Assembly: GCA_026874595.1 (NCBI GenBank)
Contig: CM049311.1
Location: forward strand, 57,310,453 to 57,374,452
Reading direction: 5' to 3'
Length of the DNA: 64,000 bases
Source of the DNA: Sipunculus nudus
Taxonomy: Eukaryota > Annelida > Sipuncula > Golfingiida > Sipunculidae
Part shown: positions 24,385-35,638 of the stretch, one piece after another
Layout of the letters: every line of letters starts with the position of its first letter
Numbering within the stretch: position 1 is the first letter of the stretch
Program-made: the position numbers and the translations under genes
Notes under the pieces: model-generated
Seen by the model: only the letters and a program-made list of their open reading frames with translations
Databases searched by the model: none
What the model was told of the DNA's origin: nothing

Positions 24385-25400
24385 CTGTGAGCTAATGCGA
24401 TGGTGTGGCGGTGTCCACCATCTGTACGTTAACCGATACTATTTCACAAACGACTTGAGCTAGCATCATGAAATTTAATGCAAAAAATTAGCCATCTGAA
24501 AAACTTTGCATTTTCTTAGATTTTATAGAGAAAAAGTTAAAAAACCTTTAAAAAAATCTTCTCCTCCAAAAAGGTAAAGCCAAATTGTTCAATATTTCAA
24601 AAAAAATAATCTTTTATACCATCTCTCTCAAGTTTGTTTGAATGGTTGAAGTTCGGTGAATTTTTGCCGAGTTACAGGAAGTTGAACTTAGTCATCTGTC
24701 AAAAAAGCATACTAAAATGACAGTCTCAGAAATAGCCGGAGCTATCATCACCGAATTTTATGCCAGTGTTGGTCACATGAGTCATATATGAAATTAAGGT
24801 ATTGGTAGCACCACCTGCATTGACCATTTTTTGTACGGGAGTCACTGGTCATCTGTACTTTAACCAATAATTTCTCAGGAATGGCAGGAGCTACCATCCC
24901 CAGATTTTATGCAGTAATCTGTCACATATCAAATGATGTGGGATTCAGCTTATTTTTTTGCTATCTGTGTTTACTTAGATTTTATAGGGAAAAAGCTTAA
25001 AAAAATTTTAAAGTCTTCTTCTTGTTAACGGTCCAGCCAAATTGTTCAATATTTTGCAGATATGATCCCAGAGGCAAGCCCTCTCAAGTTTGTTCAAATG
25101 GTTTGCATTTGATGAATTTTAGTGGAGTTACATGAATTTGAACAGTCATTTGGCCAAGTAAGCATACTGACATAGTAATCTCAGAAATGACAGAAGCTAG
25201 CATTACCAAGTATTGTGCAAATGTTGGTCACATGACTCATATTTGAAGTTGCAGATTTTGTGGTGCTACCTACATTGACCGGTTTATTATGGGCAAAAAC
25301 CTCATAATTTTCGCTTTTTCAGCTTAAAATGTTTATGATGACACTGTCAATTTGAATCGTTCAATTTTTCAAAAAGCCAAAGTCTTTCAATATGTGTAAA
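24385..25400 (+). repeat. diverged transposon units (~450-bp spacing)
   Basis: The start 'gagctaatgcgatggtgtggcggtgtcc' is like the 'gaacttatgccatggcgcagcgtcc' start of the 18.97-kb element. Two units (near 24700 and 25150) share 'agcatactraaatgacag'-like text, 'gttggtcacatgactcatat' and the GGTRGCACCACC-like core (24804, 25259). No gene. Confidence 0.55.
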
Positions 25401-25439
25401 CAGATTCACCAACACTTCAAGATTGTGTCTGTATCTATA

Positions 25440-26060
25440 AATAGGTTGAGAAACTGCCAACTGTTTCAGATTTGGCAACAGATCAAGAGTTCATTCAGTG
25501 CAGCCAGGTTTAGGTCAAGAGTTCAATCAGTGCAGCCAAGCACAAGGCATGTGATCACCTCATGGCTGACATGTGATCACCTCATGGGCGACATGTGAAC
25601 ACCTCATGGGCACCATGTGGTCACCTCATGGGTGTCATGCCCCTCAGGGCAGGGCCCCTGTATGAGCTTATGCAATGGTGTGGCCACTATTTCAGACTTG
25701 GCAACAGGCTAGAGTTCAGTCTCGATCTATTTATAGCTTTGGCAGACTGCCAACTGTATCAGATTAGGCAGCAGGTCAAGAGTTCACTCAGTGCAGCCAG
25801 GTATGGGTCAGGAGTTCACTCAGTGCAATAGCTGCATTCTATTTATAGCATTGGCAGACTGCTTACTGCATAAAAAATTTGGCACCAAAGTTCAGTCTGG
25901 ATCTATTTATAGCTTTGGCAGAGTGCCAACTGTGTCAGATTATGCAACAGGTTCAGAGTTCACTCAGTCCAGCCAGGTACAGGTCAAAATTTCACTCAGT
26001 CTAGCCAGGTGCAGGTCATGAGTTCACTCAGTGCAGTAGCCTGAGCCAGCAAATTTGTCC
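25440..26060 (+). repeat. minisatellites: ~26-bp TTCACTCAGTGCAGCCAGG and ~22-bp CATGTGATCACCTCATGG
   Basis: Many loose copies of 'aggtcaagagttcactcagt / gcagccagg' occur across the interval. Four copies of 'catgtgatcacctcatgg' occur at about 25550-25640. Short open frames across here are repeat by-products. Confidence 0.7.
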
Positions 26061-26099
26061 CAGTTCACTTGGAGCAACTGCCTTTCTCACCTAAGCCTC

Positions 26100-28720
26100 G
26101 TCAGCCCAATGCATCAGACTCAAGGTAAGTTTGATGTATTGGCCTGATATTTTGACCTGTCTATGTGTCCTTGATGGCTTTCTCGTTCACAAGACAGGTG
26201 TCACCACCTACAATGATTTTTGCACAGTGTATGTGCCAGCTAATTTCTACAGAGGAATTTGATATATCAGCCTGAATTTGGGCATATATATATACTTATT
26301 GAATAGCTTTGTCATATACAAGACTGGTGGTGCCACCTACAATAATTTTTGCACAGTGTGTGTCCCTGCTTATTGTATCGCCAGACATAGTCTGGAGATA
26401 CTATGGTTTAGGCACGGTTGCGCCGCCGCCGCCGCCGCCGCAGAGATTTCTTTTGGACACAATAACTAAAAAAATTTTTCAAGGATCTTTTTCAAACTTG
26501 ACACATTTATAGATATTGGTGAGAGGACGAAGCCTATTTAAAATGGGGTCATGACCTCAACTAGGAGAGTGACCTTGACTTTGAATAGATCCATTTTTGG
26601 GGAAAATCACACAAATTCTTAAATATCTCAAGAAATCTTTCATGGATTTATCCAAAAATCAAGTTGGACAAAGATCTTGGATAGTGATGTCATGTACTGG
26701 AAACTGGTGGTGCCACCTAGTATCCTTTTCTTGTTTTTGTGCCGTTTAATACCCCCATCATTGCCACTTGACAGTACTTTTAGCATCACAAGTCAAAAAT
26801 TGATTGACAGATTTCTTTAATATTATGCATGTACATAGGTATGGGTTATGGGATGATGTATATTAAAATTCGGGTCATGACCTTTCCTTTGAGAGTGGCT
26901 TTGACCTTGAATATTACCATATATGGTGAAAATCACATAAAATCATGAATATCTTAAAAAGGGATGCATGGATTGGTCCAAAAATCAAGTTGACGGAAGA
27001 TCTTGGATAGTTTTGTCTTTTGCAGAAGATAGGTGGCTCCACCTGTTGTCCATTTCTTGTTTTTGCGCCTTTGAATACCCCATCATTGCCACTTGACAGT
27101 ATATACTGTGAGCATTATAAGTCAAACAGTAATGGACAGATTTCTTTCATGTTATGCATGTATATAGATATGGTTTATGGAATGAGGTATATTTAGTTTT
27201 AAATTTAATTTTAAAATTTAATTTAATTTAAATTATTTTTTTTTTAATTTAATTTTTTTTTTCAAATGTTGGATATTTTGGAATGCAGTTTATTGATTTG
27301 GGGTCATGACTGTGACTATGAGAGTGACCTTGACCTTGAATATTCCCATATTTGGTGAAAAACATAAAATCATGAATATCTTAAAAAGGGCCACTTGACA
27401 GCACTGTGAGCATTATAAGTCAAAAACCCTTTGATCAATTGTCCTTCCCAATCCAAAATATTCCTATATATTCCTATTTTGTACAAATGTTTCTCACATT
27501 CATTGCTAAAATACAAATACATCACATTATATCAACAAAATACCACAAAACCTCATTTGTCTGGCGATACTATGGCACCAGCGGTGCCAAGAAATGTCTA
27601 GTTTTCAGGAGGGGTTTGATATATCAGTCTGAAATTGGGCATATGTATATATCTCTGATAGCTTTGTTGTATACAAGACTGGTAGTGCCAGCTACAATCA
27701 TTTTTGTGTTGTGTGCACCCATGCCAGAATTTCAGCAGTGATGTTGTGTAATTGTTTCTTATTCAAAATGTTTTATACTTGCATTGTTCATATACTTGAG
27801 AGGTAATGGTCCAGCATTGATGCATTATACCTGGTGTATTTCCAATGCACAGGTTCGCATTAGGCCTGTAGGCCTTGTTTTGTGTCACCCCCGCCCCCAC
27901 CCCACCCCACAGTTGAAATTTCTTTGACCAACCCTCCGAAATCATATATCAAGACTTTGGTTCATAAAGTGCTACAAGCATTTGGAATGATATTAATCAT
28001 TTCTAGTTATTCTTCAGTCACTACTTTATCTATCTCATATCTTGATAAGACTAACTACTGGATCTGTATACTGTGGAAGTTTTCTTTTCTATGATGCACT
28101 TGCATAAAGGTAAGAGTATACATTTCTTGTATAGCCTTTTAACAATATTAAGTTATGTAATCGTGGCCGTAATCATAATGGTTTATTTTCAAAGTAATTG
28201 TAATTGTAATTGATAACATATATCAAGTAATCACCCCATGTCTGTTAGGAGTACAAAGCCTATTTAAAACCGGGTCATGACCTTTATATGGAGAGTGACC
28301 TTGACCTTGAATAGTTCCATTTTTGCTGAAAATCACGCAAATTCTTAAATATCTCAAGAAAGCTGGCATGGATTGGTCCAAAAATCAAGGTGACCAAAGA
28401 TCTTAGATAGCTTTGTGATTTTCCAGAAACTGGTGGCCCCACCTATTATCCTTTTCTTGTTTTGCATCTTTTAATACCACAATCATTGCAACTTGACAGT
28501 ACAGTGAGCATTAAAACTCAAAAACTATTTGTCAGATTTATTTCATATTTATATAAGAGATGGTTATGGGATGAGGTCTAATTAAATTTGGGTCATGTCC
28601 TTTACAATGAGAGTGGCCTTTGAACTTGAAATTACTTCCCATTTTTGGTGAAAATCACACACCTCTTATGATACCTCAAGTTTTGATGGACATATGGATT
28701 TCAAACTTGAATTATGTATG
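26100..28720 (+). repeat. mosaic of diverged ~340-bp units with GTGACCTTGACCTTGAA and GGTGGYGCCACC cores
   Basis: Units are recognisable by 'ggtcatgacct', 'gagagtgaccttgaccttgaat', 'ggtgaaaatcac' and 'ccacttgacagta'. They occur near 26530, 26870, 27300, 28270 and 28590. A (GCC)n run lies at about 26421-26444 and an A/T low-complexity run at 27195-27265. Palindromic core variants are at 26197, 26326, 26706, 27032, 27681 and 28432. No gene was recognised. Confidence 0.65.
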
Positions 28721-29060
28721 GCCCTCCACTAAAGAAAGAACTCTATAGGTTCTAAGGTCATGAGGTCAAAGGTCGAGGCCACAGAACACATTTAAAGCCA
28801 AAATTTTCATCCCAGATCTTCCATCTTGGATATACAGTTCACCTGCCAATAATGGATGATCCCTGTAAATTTTGAGGTCACAAGGTCAAAGGTCAAGGTC
28901 ACAGGAGCCAACTGTCCAACAATTAGTGTCTGGATGATAATTACAGCTTGGACTGATATATGAATTTCAAATTTGACATATATATGTCCGTTTAAAAAAA
29001 TCAAGAACCCTACTGATTTTTGGGGTCATGAGGTCAAAGGTCAAGGTCATAGGACCCATA
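28720..29060 (+). repeat. repeat units with AGGTCA direct repeats
   Basis: Three units of ~130 bp, each ending in 'ggtcatgaggtcaaaggtcaaggtca' or a close variant (28763, 28883, 29031). AGGTCAAAGGTCA is the DR1 arrangement bound by RXR, HNF4 and COUP-type nuclear receptors. Any regulatory use here is inference. Confidence 0.6.
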
Positions 29061-29405
29061 TTTTTAAAAAGATTGGGGATGCATGTTAAGCCAAACTTTT
29101 CATCTGAGTCCTTTCATCATTCACATATAGATCACCTGCCCTTTGGTAATGTCCAATGAGGGCGATGACTTTATCTGACAAGCTAGGTTCCTTAAAAAAG
29201 CAACATAAAAAATGAGATATCTGTGATACGGTAACAAGTTGGTTTATTTGGATGGGCTGAAACAGAGTTTTGCATACTGTCACACCAAGCCTAGGCTGGG
29301 CAGGTAGGCCACATCGCGGCCAGATGCCCAGCTGAGAAACCTCTGGATAAGTCCCAGGGGAAAGATGGGAAGAAGGGGACCGGTAAAGATTACTTCTCCT
29401 AGGGG

Positions 29406-29690
29406 TTGGGAATCAAAAGTGTGACCAATCCATTTGTGTTTGGGGGTTCGGTAAATGGACGCCCAGTTAGTTTGCTGTGTGATACCAGTTGTACGCAGAC
29501 ATTGATTGGGGCAGACATGGTGAACCAAGAGGCATATTTGGGCACAAAAGTTGCCATGGAATATGCAAATGGCCAGATTCTGGAGGTGCCTGTTGCCTTG
29601 GCACACATCGACAGCCCTTTCTGTAAGGGTGGGTCTTATGTTAGTGTGCTAGAAAATCTCCCAGTGTGTGTTACTGGGTAATGATTTGGA
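29406..29690 (+). pseudogene. Ty3/gypsy-like aspartic protease fragment
   Basis: The frame encodes GSVNGRPVSLLCDTSCTQTL and on, resembling the retropepsin region VNG-x-x-x-x-LLDTG-C-x-QTL of gypsy-type Pol. The active-site triad reads DTS rather than DTG. The tail reads ENLPVCV, and a frameshift then gives LLGNDL, the usual LLGxD end of the protease. A stop codon (29398-29400) separates it from the upstream zinc knuckle. No reverse transcriptase follows. It is a broken relic. Confidence 0.7.
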
Positions 29691-30072
29691 TTATTGAGTG
29701 AAGTGCTAATGCTTACATGCCGTGATGAGGCATCAGCATTAGGTAGAAAGGGAGTGAGAAAAAAAACAAATGCAGACGGGCTTTTCCAGAGCATTTTTGG
29801 AGTAGATTAATGAGGTAATAATGTGTAAACTTTTGGGAGGTTTTGAAGCAAGTCTAAAATTTGGCAGAAAAGCAAATACTGAATAAGGTGTAATATTTTG
29901 GGGAGCACAGAAGTTTTTATTATAGTTCTTAATTTTACACAGTCATAAGGTAGCCAATGTGAATTGCTGTTTGTAGGCATGTAGATATAGCAAATATTTT
30001 TCATGAAATTGAATAAAGTTTAAGTGAAAACAAATTATGGATGTGTCAATTTACTTGATGGTTGTGTTCTGC

Positions 30073-30074
<2 letters not shown>

Positions 30075-30130
<56 letters not shown>
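30075..30130. repeat. (TA)n microsatellite
   Basis: About 28 TA units inside the retroelement-relic insertion. Confidence 0.95.
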
Positions 30131-30131
<1 letters not shown>

Positions 30132-30280
30132 CATGACTGTGCAGGGTCAGGCAAATAGCACAAGAGAGAGAGGAGGAGACAGATTGTAGGTGGCTGGAGA
30201 GGGCATATTGTGGATTGTGGATTCTGTATAATGAACCCTATTTTATCACAACACCTTTGTCGCTTATCTGTGACACATAC

Positions 30281-31570
30281 TGTTTCCATGTGGGTTCCAC
30301 TGCCTCCAGATTAAGCAAAATCAGCTAACGTGAATAAGAACACTAATATTTTAAGAACATCTGAAGAAAGACAACCTTCAAACTTGATATCATCCAGCTG
30401 TTTGTCATTGAATTTGCAGTTTCCTTTCATGAATCATAAGTTTTTCAATACGAGGCTCTCCATTGTACCAGATGTCTGGCAGTAACTATTTAAATGGACC
30501 TTTTGGTCTTGTCCCATGAGGATAAAAATGTTATTTTGCAAGGTTAGTGCCTTTAAAAGCAACCTAAAAAAATGAGATATCAGTGGTAGGGTAACAAAAC
30601 AGTTATTTGTATGCACCAAAACACAGTTTTGCATACATTAAGTTTTCACACAGGTTCTGTCGCCACCACTAGATATAGCAGATTGGCTAAGGTGAACACA
30701 CACACAAATATTTTTAGAATATCTGCAGATAATAACCTTCAAACTTTATATCATCCAGCTCTTTGTCTTTAAATTAACTAGTTAGGTTCTTTCATGAATC
30801 ATAAATAGTTTTCCAATATGGAGTCTTTCCATTGTAGCAGATGTATGGGGGTACCATGTTTTTCGGACCTTTGGGTCAAGTCCCATGTAGATGATGACTT
30901 TACTAGCAAGCCTATCGCTTTGGAAAATCAACATAAAATAATGATATATATATCAGTAATATGGTAACATATCAGCTTATTTGTATACTATGTTTTCATG
31001 CAGGTCCCAGCCATGCTGCCCTGTTCCTTTACAGAGATCTACCTAGAGACCAATCTTTCCAAAATCTAGCATATTTATTCTCTGACATATGTAGTTGTGT
31101 GGAACAAAGACTTGTGGCTGCACCTGCAATCTTTTTATGCAGTATGAATCTGGGTGTCCTTTAGGCAACAGCTAGTATCTCAGGAGTGGTTCAATGTACT
31201 GAGCTGAAATATTGGATGTACATAGATTTTTTATCTCTCCATCTAGCAATAGAGACTGGTGGTGTCAGCTACAAAGTTTTTTTTTGTCTGGTGTCCATCT
31301 GTTGGTTTGCCATCTGTTCATCTTAGTGGTTGTTCAATGTATTGGGCTGAAATAGTGCATGCCTATAGGTCTTTGCTACCTACCCAAGTACATTTTGTGC
31401 TGGAGACTGGTGTTGCCACCTACAATCTTTTTCACATGGAGTTGCTCTGTACATTGGCTTTTAGTTCATATCTCAGGTGTGGCTTAGTGTATTGGTCAGA
31501 AATTTTGCAAAACTCACCAAAATGACGATACAGAAGAGCATTCAGCAGGTGATTCTGTGTAATCTTTCTG
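30281..31570 (+). repeat. ~370-bp repeat units and GGTGGYGCCACC units
   Basis: Units with 'aacctaaaaaaatgagatatc', 'cagttttgcatac', 'ttcaaacttgatatcatccagct' and 'ctttcatgaatcataa' occur at about 29200 (split by the insertion), 30550 and 30900. They are followed by ~145-bp units with degenerate palindromic cores at 31113, 31258 and 31409. No gene. Confidence 0.6.
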
Positions 31571-31950
31571 GATTATGATTTAAGGCAGGTACCATATGAC
31601 TCCTGTCTTTCAAAGATTCATAATTTATTCTGGTTCACTCAGGGCAACTGCCATCTTCTGAGCTTGGTTGGCCCAGTGCACTTGACTCAAAAGAAGTTTG
31701 TTGTATTGTGCGAAGTTGTAATTTTTGTAATTTCCCACCTATTACATTAAATTTTAACACATATTTTAATAACTATAATTTTTTTTCAAATTAGTTCTGC
31801 TAGATAAATTTTCAATGTTTACAAACCGTTGAGTTGTCATGGCTGATGCCAGGGATTAGCTTAATTGTTCTCTGACACTGGCCATATCGAACAGAAACAG
31901 GCGCAAAATTCATCAAACTTCACAGTTTTATGTTAAAACAACTCTGTCTA
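31571..31950. repeat. diverged repeat, related to 26050-26150
   Basis: 'ggttcactcagggcaactgcc' and 'agcttggttggcccagtgca' match text near 26065-26115. 'tgccagggattagct' matches 5832-5846 near the end of the 3.7-kb element. Confidence 0.45.
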
Positions 31951-31964
31951 CAGGATTAATTTTA

Positions 31965-32038
<74 letters not shown>

Positions 32039-32056
32039 TAGATAAAATTAATCCTG
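31951..32056. repeat. long hairpin with (TA)n loop/stem
   Basis: CAGGATTAATTTTATCTATA on the left is inverted as TAGATAAAATTAATCCTG on the right, with about 70 bp of pure TA between. The whole 106-bp stretch is close to one continuous palindrome, with a 4-bp insertion (GATA) in the right arm. Confidence 0.9.
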
Positions 32057-32414
32057 TTTGAAATCTGGTGTGGCAGAAGTGCCGTTTCTGGGTGTATAAT
32101 ACTGCATACAAATCAAGTTGTGCTAATTGTGCACACGAATGGTAAGCCGGGGAAGTTCAGATCTCAAAAGTAATGCACATCGAATCTGAAAAGCCCCTCG
32201 AATTCTTAAGTTGTGCAAATGGGATTTTTCCGGTTGGAACGTGATTGGAAAGCTTTCTACTAATGTTACTAGGAAACTCGAAAATCAGTTTGCACATCTT
32301 GATTGGAATGCAGCATTAACAGCACACTTACTTGGTTTAATGTCCAACCAAGCAACATTATCCAAGGTGTGCAGAGCTAACTCGTCCGTGCCATCATATC
32401 AAATTTACCACCTG

Positions 32415-32690
32415 AAAGCCCCTTATTATTAATGATAATGGTTATATGATATTAACCATCAGATCATAGTCAGGTCCCTAATTTGACCATTAAGCTCCTT
32501 AGAGACAGACAATACAAAAGCCCCTAAAAATTAGACATGGTAAAGCCCCTAAGTGACATTCATTGGTAATTCATTGTTAGCCCCTAGGGAACAGACATCT
32601 GGTAAGCCCCTAATTCTGAAAGCCCTTAAATCATAAACATTGGTATTGCCGTCCGTCCGTCCGTCTGTCCGTCCGTCCGTCCACAAATTG
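32415..32690 (+). repeat. AAGCCCC repeat remnant and (CCGT)n run
   Basis: Six or more AAGCCCC or AGCCCCTAA motifs at 20-50 bp spacing lead into attgccgtccgtccgtccg at 32646. The order is the mirror image of 11695-11811, where a CCGTC run precedes GGGGCTT repeats. Confidence 0.65.
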
Positions 32691-33480
32691 TTTTCCGGAT
32701 GATAACTCCAGTTAGGATTGACGGATTGAGTTCAAACTTGAAATATGTATTAACCATCAATCATGGAAGATCCCTATCGATTTTGGGGTCAGGAGGTCAA
32801 AGGTCAAAAAAGTTATTCACAGTTTGGTATTAAATTTTAGGTCCCTCTTTCAGCAGAGCAGAAATCATAATCGTAACCATAATTTTGTGTTCCACCTTAA
32901 AAGTAGGACAGGTCCTCATGTCAACAGCAACGAGGTATGATATATGGTCATAGTCAGCCATTTTCTGCAAGTTATGCGGTAAAAACCATTACTGAACACT
33001 TAGTAAGGTTGCGCTCTCTTAGCAAATATGCATGCAAAAGGACACACATTGTTAACACAATAACTCGTAAAAAGTATTTCATATAAGGTCCCCAGACCCA
33101 CGGCAGTGATGGACCTTTTGATGAGCTACATCATATTTGAAGATGGGTGACCTTGATGGATTTTCAAGGTTACAGAGGTGATAATGCTAAAATGATGTTA
33201 ACCAAATAGCTCGCAAACAATTTGAATAACACTCACTGAACTTGCACCAGTAATGATTGTTATGAAGGGCTAGGTCAAGTTCGAAGATGGATGACCTTGA
33301 CAGAGGCAATAATTCTCAAATGATGTTAATGCAATAACTCAAAGAATTTGATGAACAATCAAAATGGTTTCTGCATAATAACTCCCCTAACATATGATGG
33401 ATAGGATTCAAACATAAGATGTATCACTCATGGCCTAAGGGAGAAGCTTATTGATATTTGGGTCAGAAGGAAAAAAAATA
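32691..33480 (+). repeat. transposon-like repeats including a DR1 copy and ~141-bp units
   Basis: 'ttccggatgataactccagtt', AGGTCAAAGGTCA at 32794-32806, and two units with 'gaagatggrtgaccttgac' about 141 bp apart (near 33140 and 33281). No gene. Confidence 0.5.
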
Positions 33481-35096
33481 AAACACAGTTTGGTGTTCAG
33501 TTGCTGATGTCCCCTTCAGCAGGCTAGAAATGGATGAATCTTTTTCGAGTCACTTGTGTACAGCGGCATTACATTTTCACAGCATATTTTGTACAGACAA
33601 TTCGAAGATTCCCCAGAAAAGGATACGCTAGCCCAACGCACCACAGTGGCTTTCATTTAGACCATCTTTGGAGAAATCTATCTCCACTTCCAACAAGGAA
33701 TTTGGACCTATTATAGTGACCATCAACAAATTTACATTGATATTCATATGTAGCCATTCTACACATCATAGCACATCTGTAGACCCAAGCCCAAGAATAG
33801 CTGAATCTCAGTTCAAGAGAATGACCATTTCATCACTACTAACCAGCAGCTGACTCTCTCTAATACTACACGGTTTATGTACAGACTCAAGCCTCACATA
33901 TAAAAAGGCAAATTCAATATACAAATACTGGAAAAATATTTGACACAGCCCAGCCAAGACTTCAACCAAGAATAATTGGCACAGGTAATACAGAAATATA
34001 GAAACTAAAAATGCATGCAGTTCTTATATATCATTATTTTGATAGCTTTGAACATTATCACTTTACCATATTTTTACCTCCAGTTTATACATGTTAGCTT
34101 TTCTTTACAGGTTCTTTAATTTTCAAATATTACTTTATCAGCCCATGCTACCAAAATACACCAAATTCACAGTATTTCAATTTATAATGACTGCATCTTT
34201 TGCGGGGCCCTTACTGACCTGTCAGTTTTCCAGTTATTTCAGTTGTACATGGCACATTTAAGTCATTCGAAATTACAAATGATAAACATTTAACACGAGC
34301 ATGCGCACTACCAACAACGGTCGTCTGCAGTGTCCAGTTCTATGGGCCAGCATCATATGTTTGATAAAAAGAAATGACATGCAAACCAGAATCTCAGGCA
34401 GGAAGCCCACCGTCAAAGATACTCTATATGTTTATTACTATAAATCTTGCATATAACAAACTATGATCTTTCTTGTCGGTATGACGAACCAGAACACCTT
34501 GTGTCAATCGACTCCGAAAGGTGTCATGTGATGGGAAAGGTCCATAGGAAAAAAGCGTATCATTGATGTTCATTAAATTTCAGGAGTGGTGACGTCGAGA
34601 CTTATGAACAATATGTAAGGAAACACCTCGGAAAATTATTAACTTTCGCTGACCTCCTTAGACATTTACAGGACTGTATGTGAAGACTGCATGAATACCA
34701 GGAACACTTTAACGGAATCATCCTTCTTTTCATATATATCGTTTGCAGATTATTTACTTAGAGGTTTAGGCCACACTTATCAATTTACGAGATTTGGACC
34801 CCCTAATAAATACTTGTAAAGGCACGAGCCTGCAAGTCTCTTCTGCAGACTTTTTCAAATAAGGTTCTTCACGTGACACGTGAGTCGCTAAGCAACAAAA
34901 GACGTACACCTTAGTTCAATTTGAACATTTTCCCTTCTGTTTTCAGTATCTAAGTTACAGTAAGTATGAAGCAAAATTATGTCTTTGTTCAATCATTCGT
35001 TGCATGTCTGAATTGAAACCACTTTTTGATTTGGACTATCTAGAACAACAGCGAAAGAGCAACGGTCTTAAATAAAGTCTGTCAGGAAAATCTAAG
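33481..35096. other. no recognised feature
   Basis: Mostly unique-looking AT-rich sequence with short open frames that resemble nothing I know. I see no splice-bounded coding segment and no repeat structure. Confidence 0.4.
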
Positions 35097-35275
35097 CTAT
35101 ATGCATTATAGTTTATAAAGACGAAAGGTAATAGAAGTGAGTGCTGTGCTTTTATTTTCGCGAATGATTATTATTATAAAAAATCAAACCAAAGCCATAT
35201 GCCTCATAGTTTATAAAGAAGAAATGTAATAGAAATGAGTGCTGTTTATTTTCGCGAATGATTATAATTATCAAC
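35097..35275. repeat. ~98-bp tandem duplication
   Basis: Two diverged copies share 'atagtttataaaga', 'gtaatagaa', 'gagtgctgt' and 'attttcgcgaatgatta' (starts near 35097 and 35195). Confidence 0.8.
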
Positions 35276-35498
35276 AACAAAAAATTAAGAAAGAAGTAGG
35301 CCTATTTTGCACATTATAGCATCAAATAAGATTTCAGTACTCAAGTATTAGTTATCTAACACACATCACGTCGCTGACATTCGGTATTCCCCGCCCTAAT
35401 AAAATCGATCTAGCAATGGAATTTTAAATTTTTTATTAACTGATTTTCGGGGTCCCTTTTACATCGGGGGCCCTTGGCTGCTGCCCAGTCAGCCACCC

Positions 35499-35514
35499 CC
35501 TTGATCTGCCCCTG
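35499..35514 (-). mobile_element. hAT-like right terminus (CCTTGATCTGCCCCTG)
   Basis: Inverted partner of the terminus at 11463 with two mismatches. It lies 125 bp beyond the stop codon of the BHMT-like gene, so it may bound or interrupt that gene's 3' UTR. A GGGGGCCC block occurs inside both ends. Confidence 0.5.
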
Positions 35515-35638
35515 CCACATATCACGCAAAATATCTCAAAATCGTTTCAGGACCAATAAAATGGCGTGATTCATTTTACATACTCTCTTCATAAAACGGG
35601 ATTCCAAAGCTAATGCCAGTAAAAGTCTGGGTGGTTGA

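Larger units (their letters stand above)
29278..30275 (+). mobile_element. 1-kb retroelement relic (zinc knuckle + aspartic protease) with target-site duplication
   Basis: The termini TGTCACA (29278-29284) and TGTGACA (30269-30275) are inverted copies. They are flanked by a perfect direct repeat CATAC (29273-29277 and 30276-30280). The flanks rejoin into a unit matching the ~370-bp repeats at 30.3-31.0 kb. Near the left end is a gag-like zinc-knuckle remnant (GHIAARCP at about 29311) followed by a protease-like segment. The right two thirds has no recognised protein and contains a (TA)n run at 30075-30130. It is probably a deleted Ty3/gypsy LTR element, though no LTR pair is visible. Confidence 0.6.
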
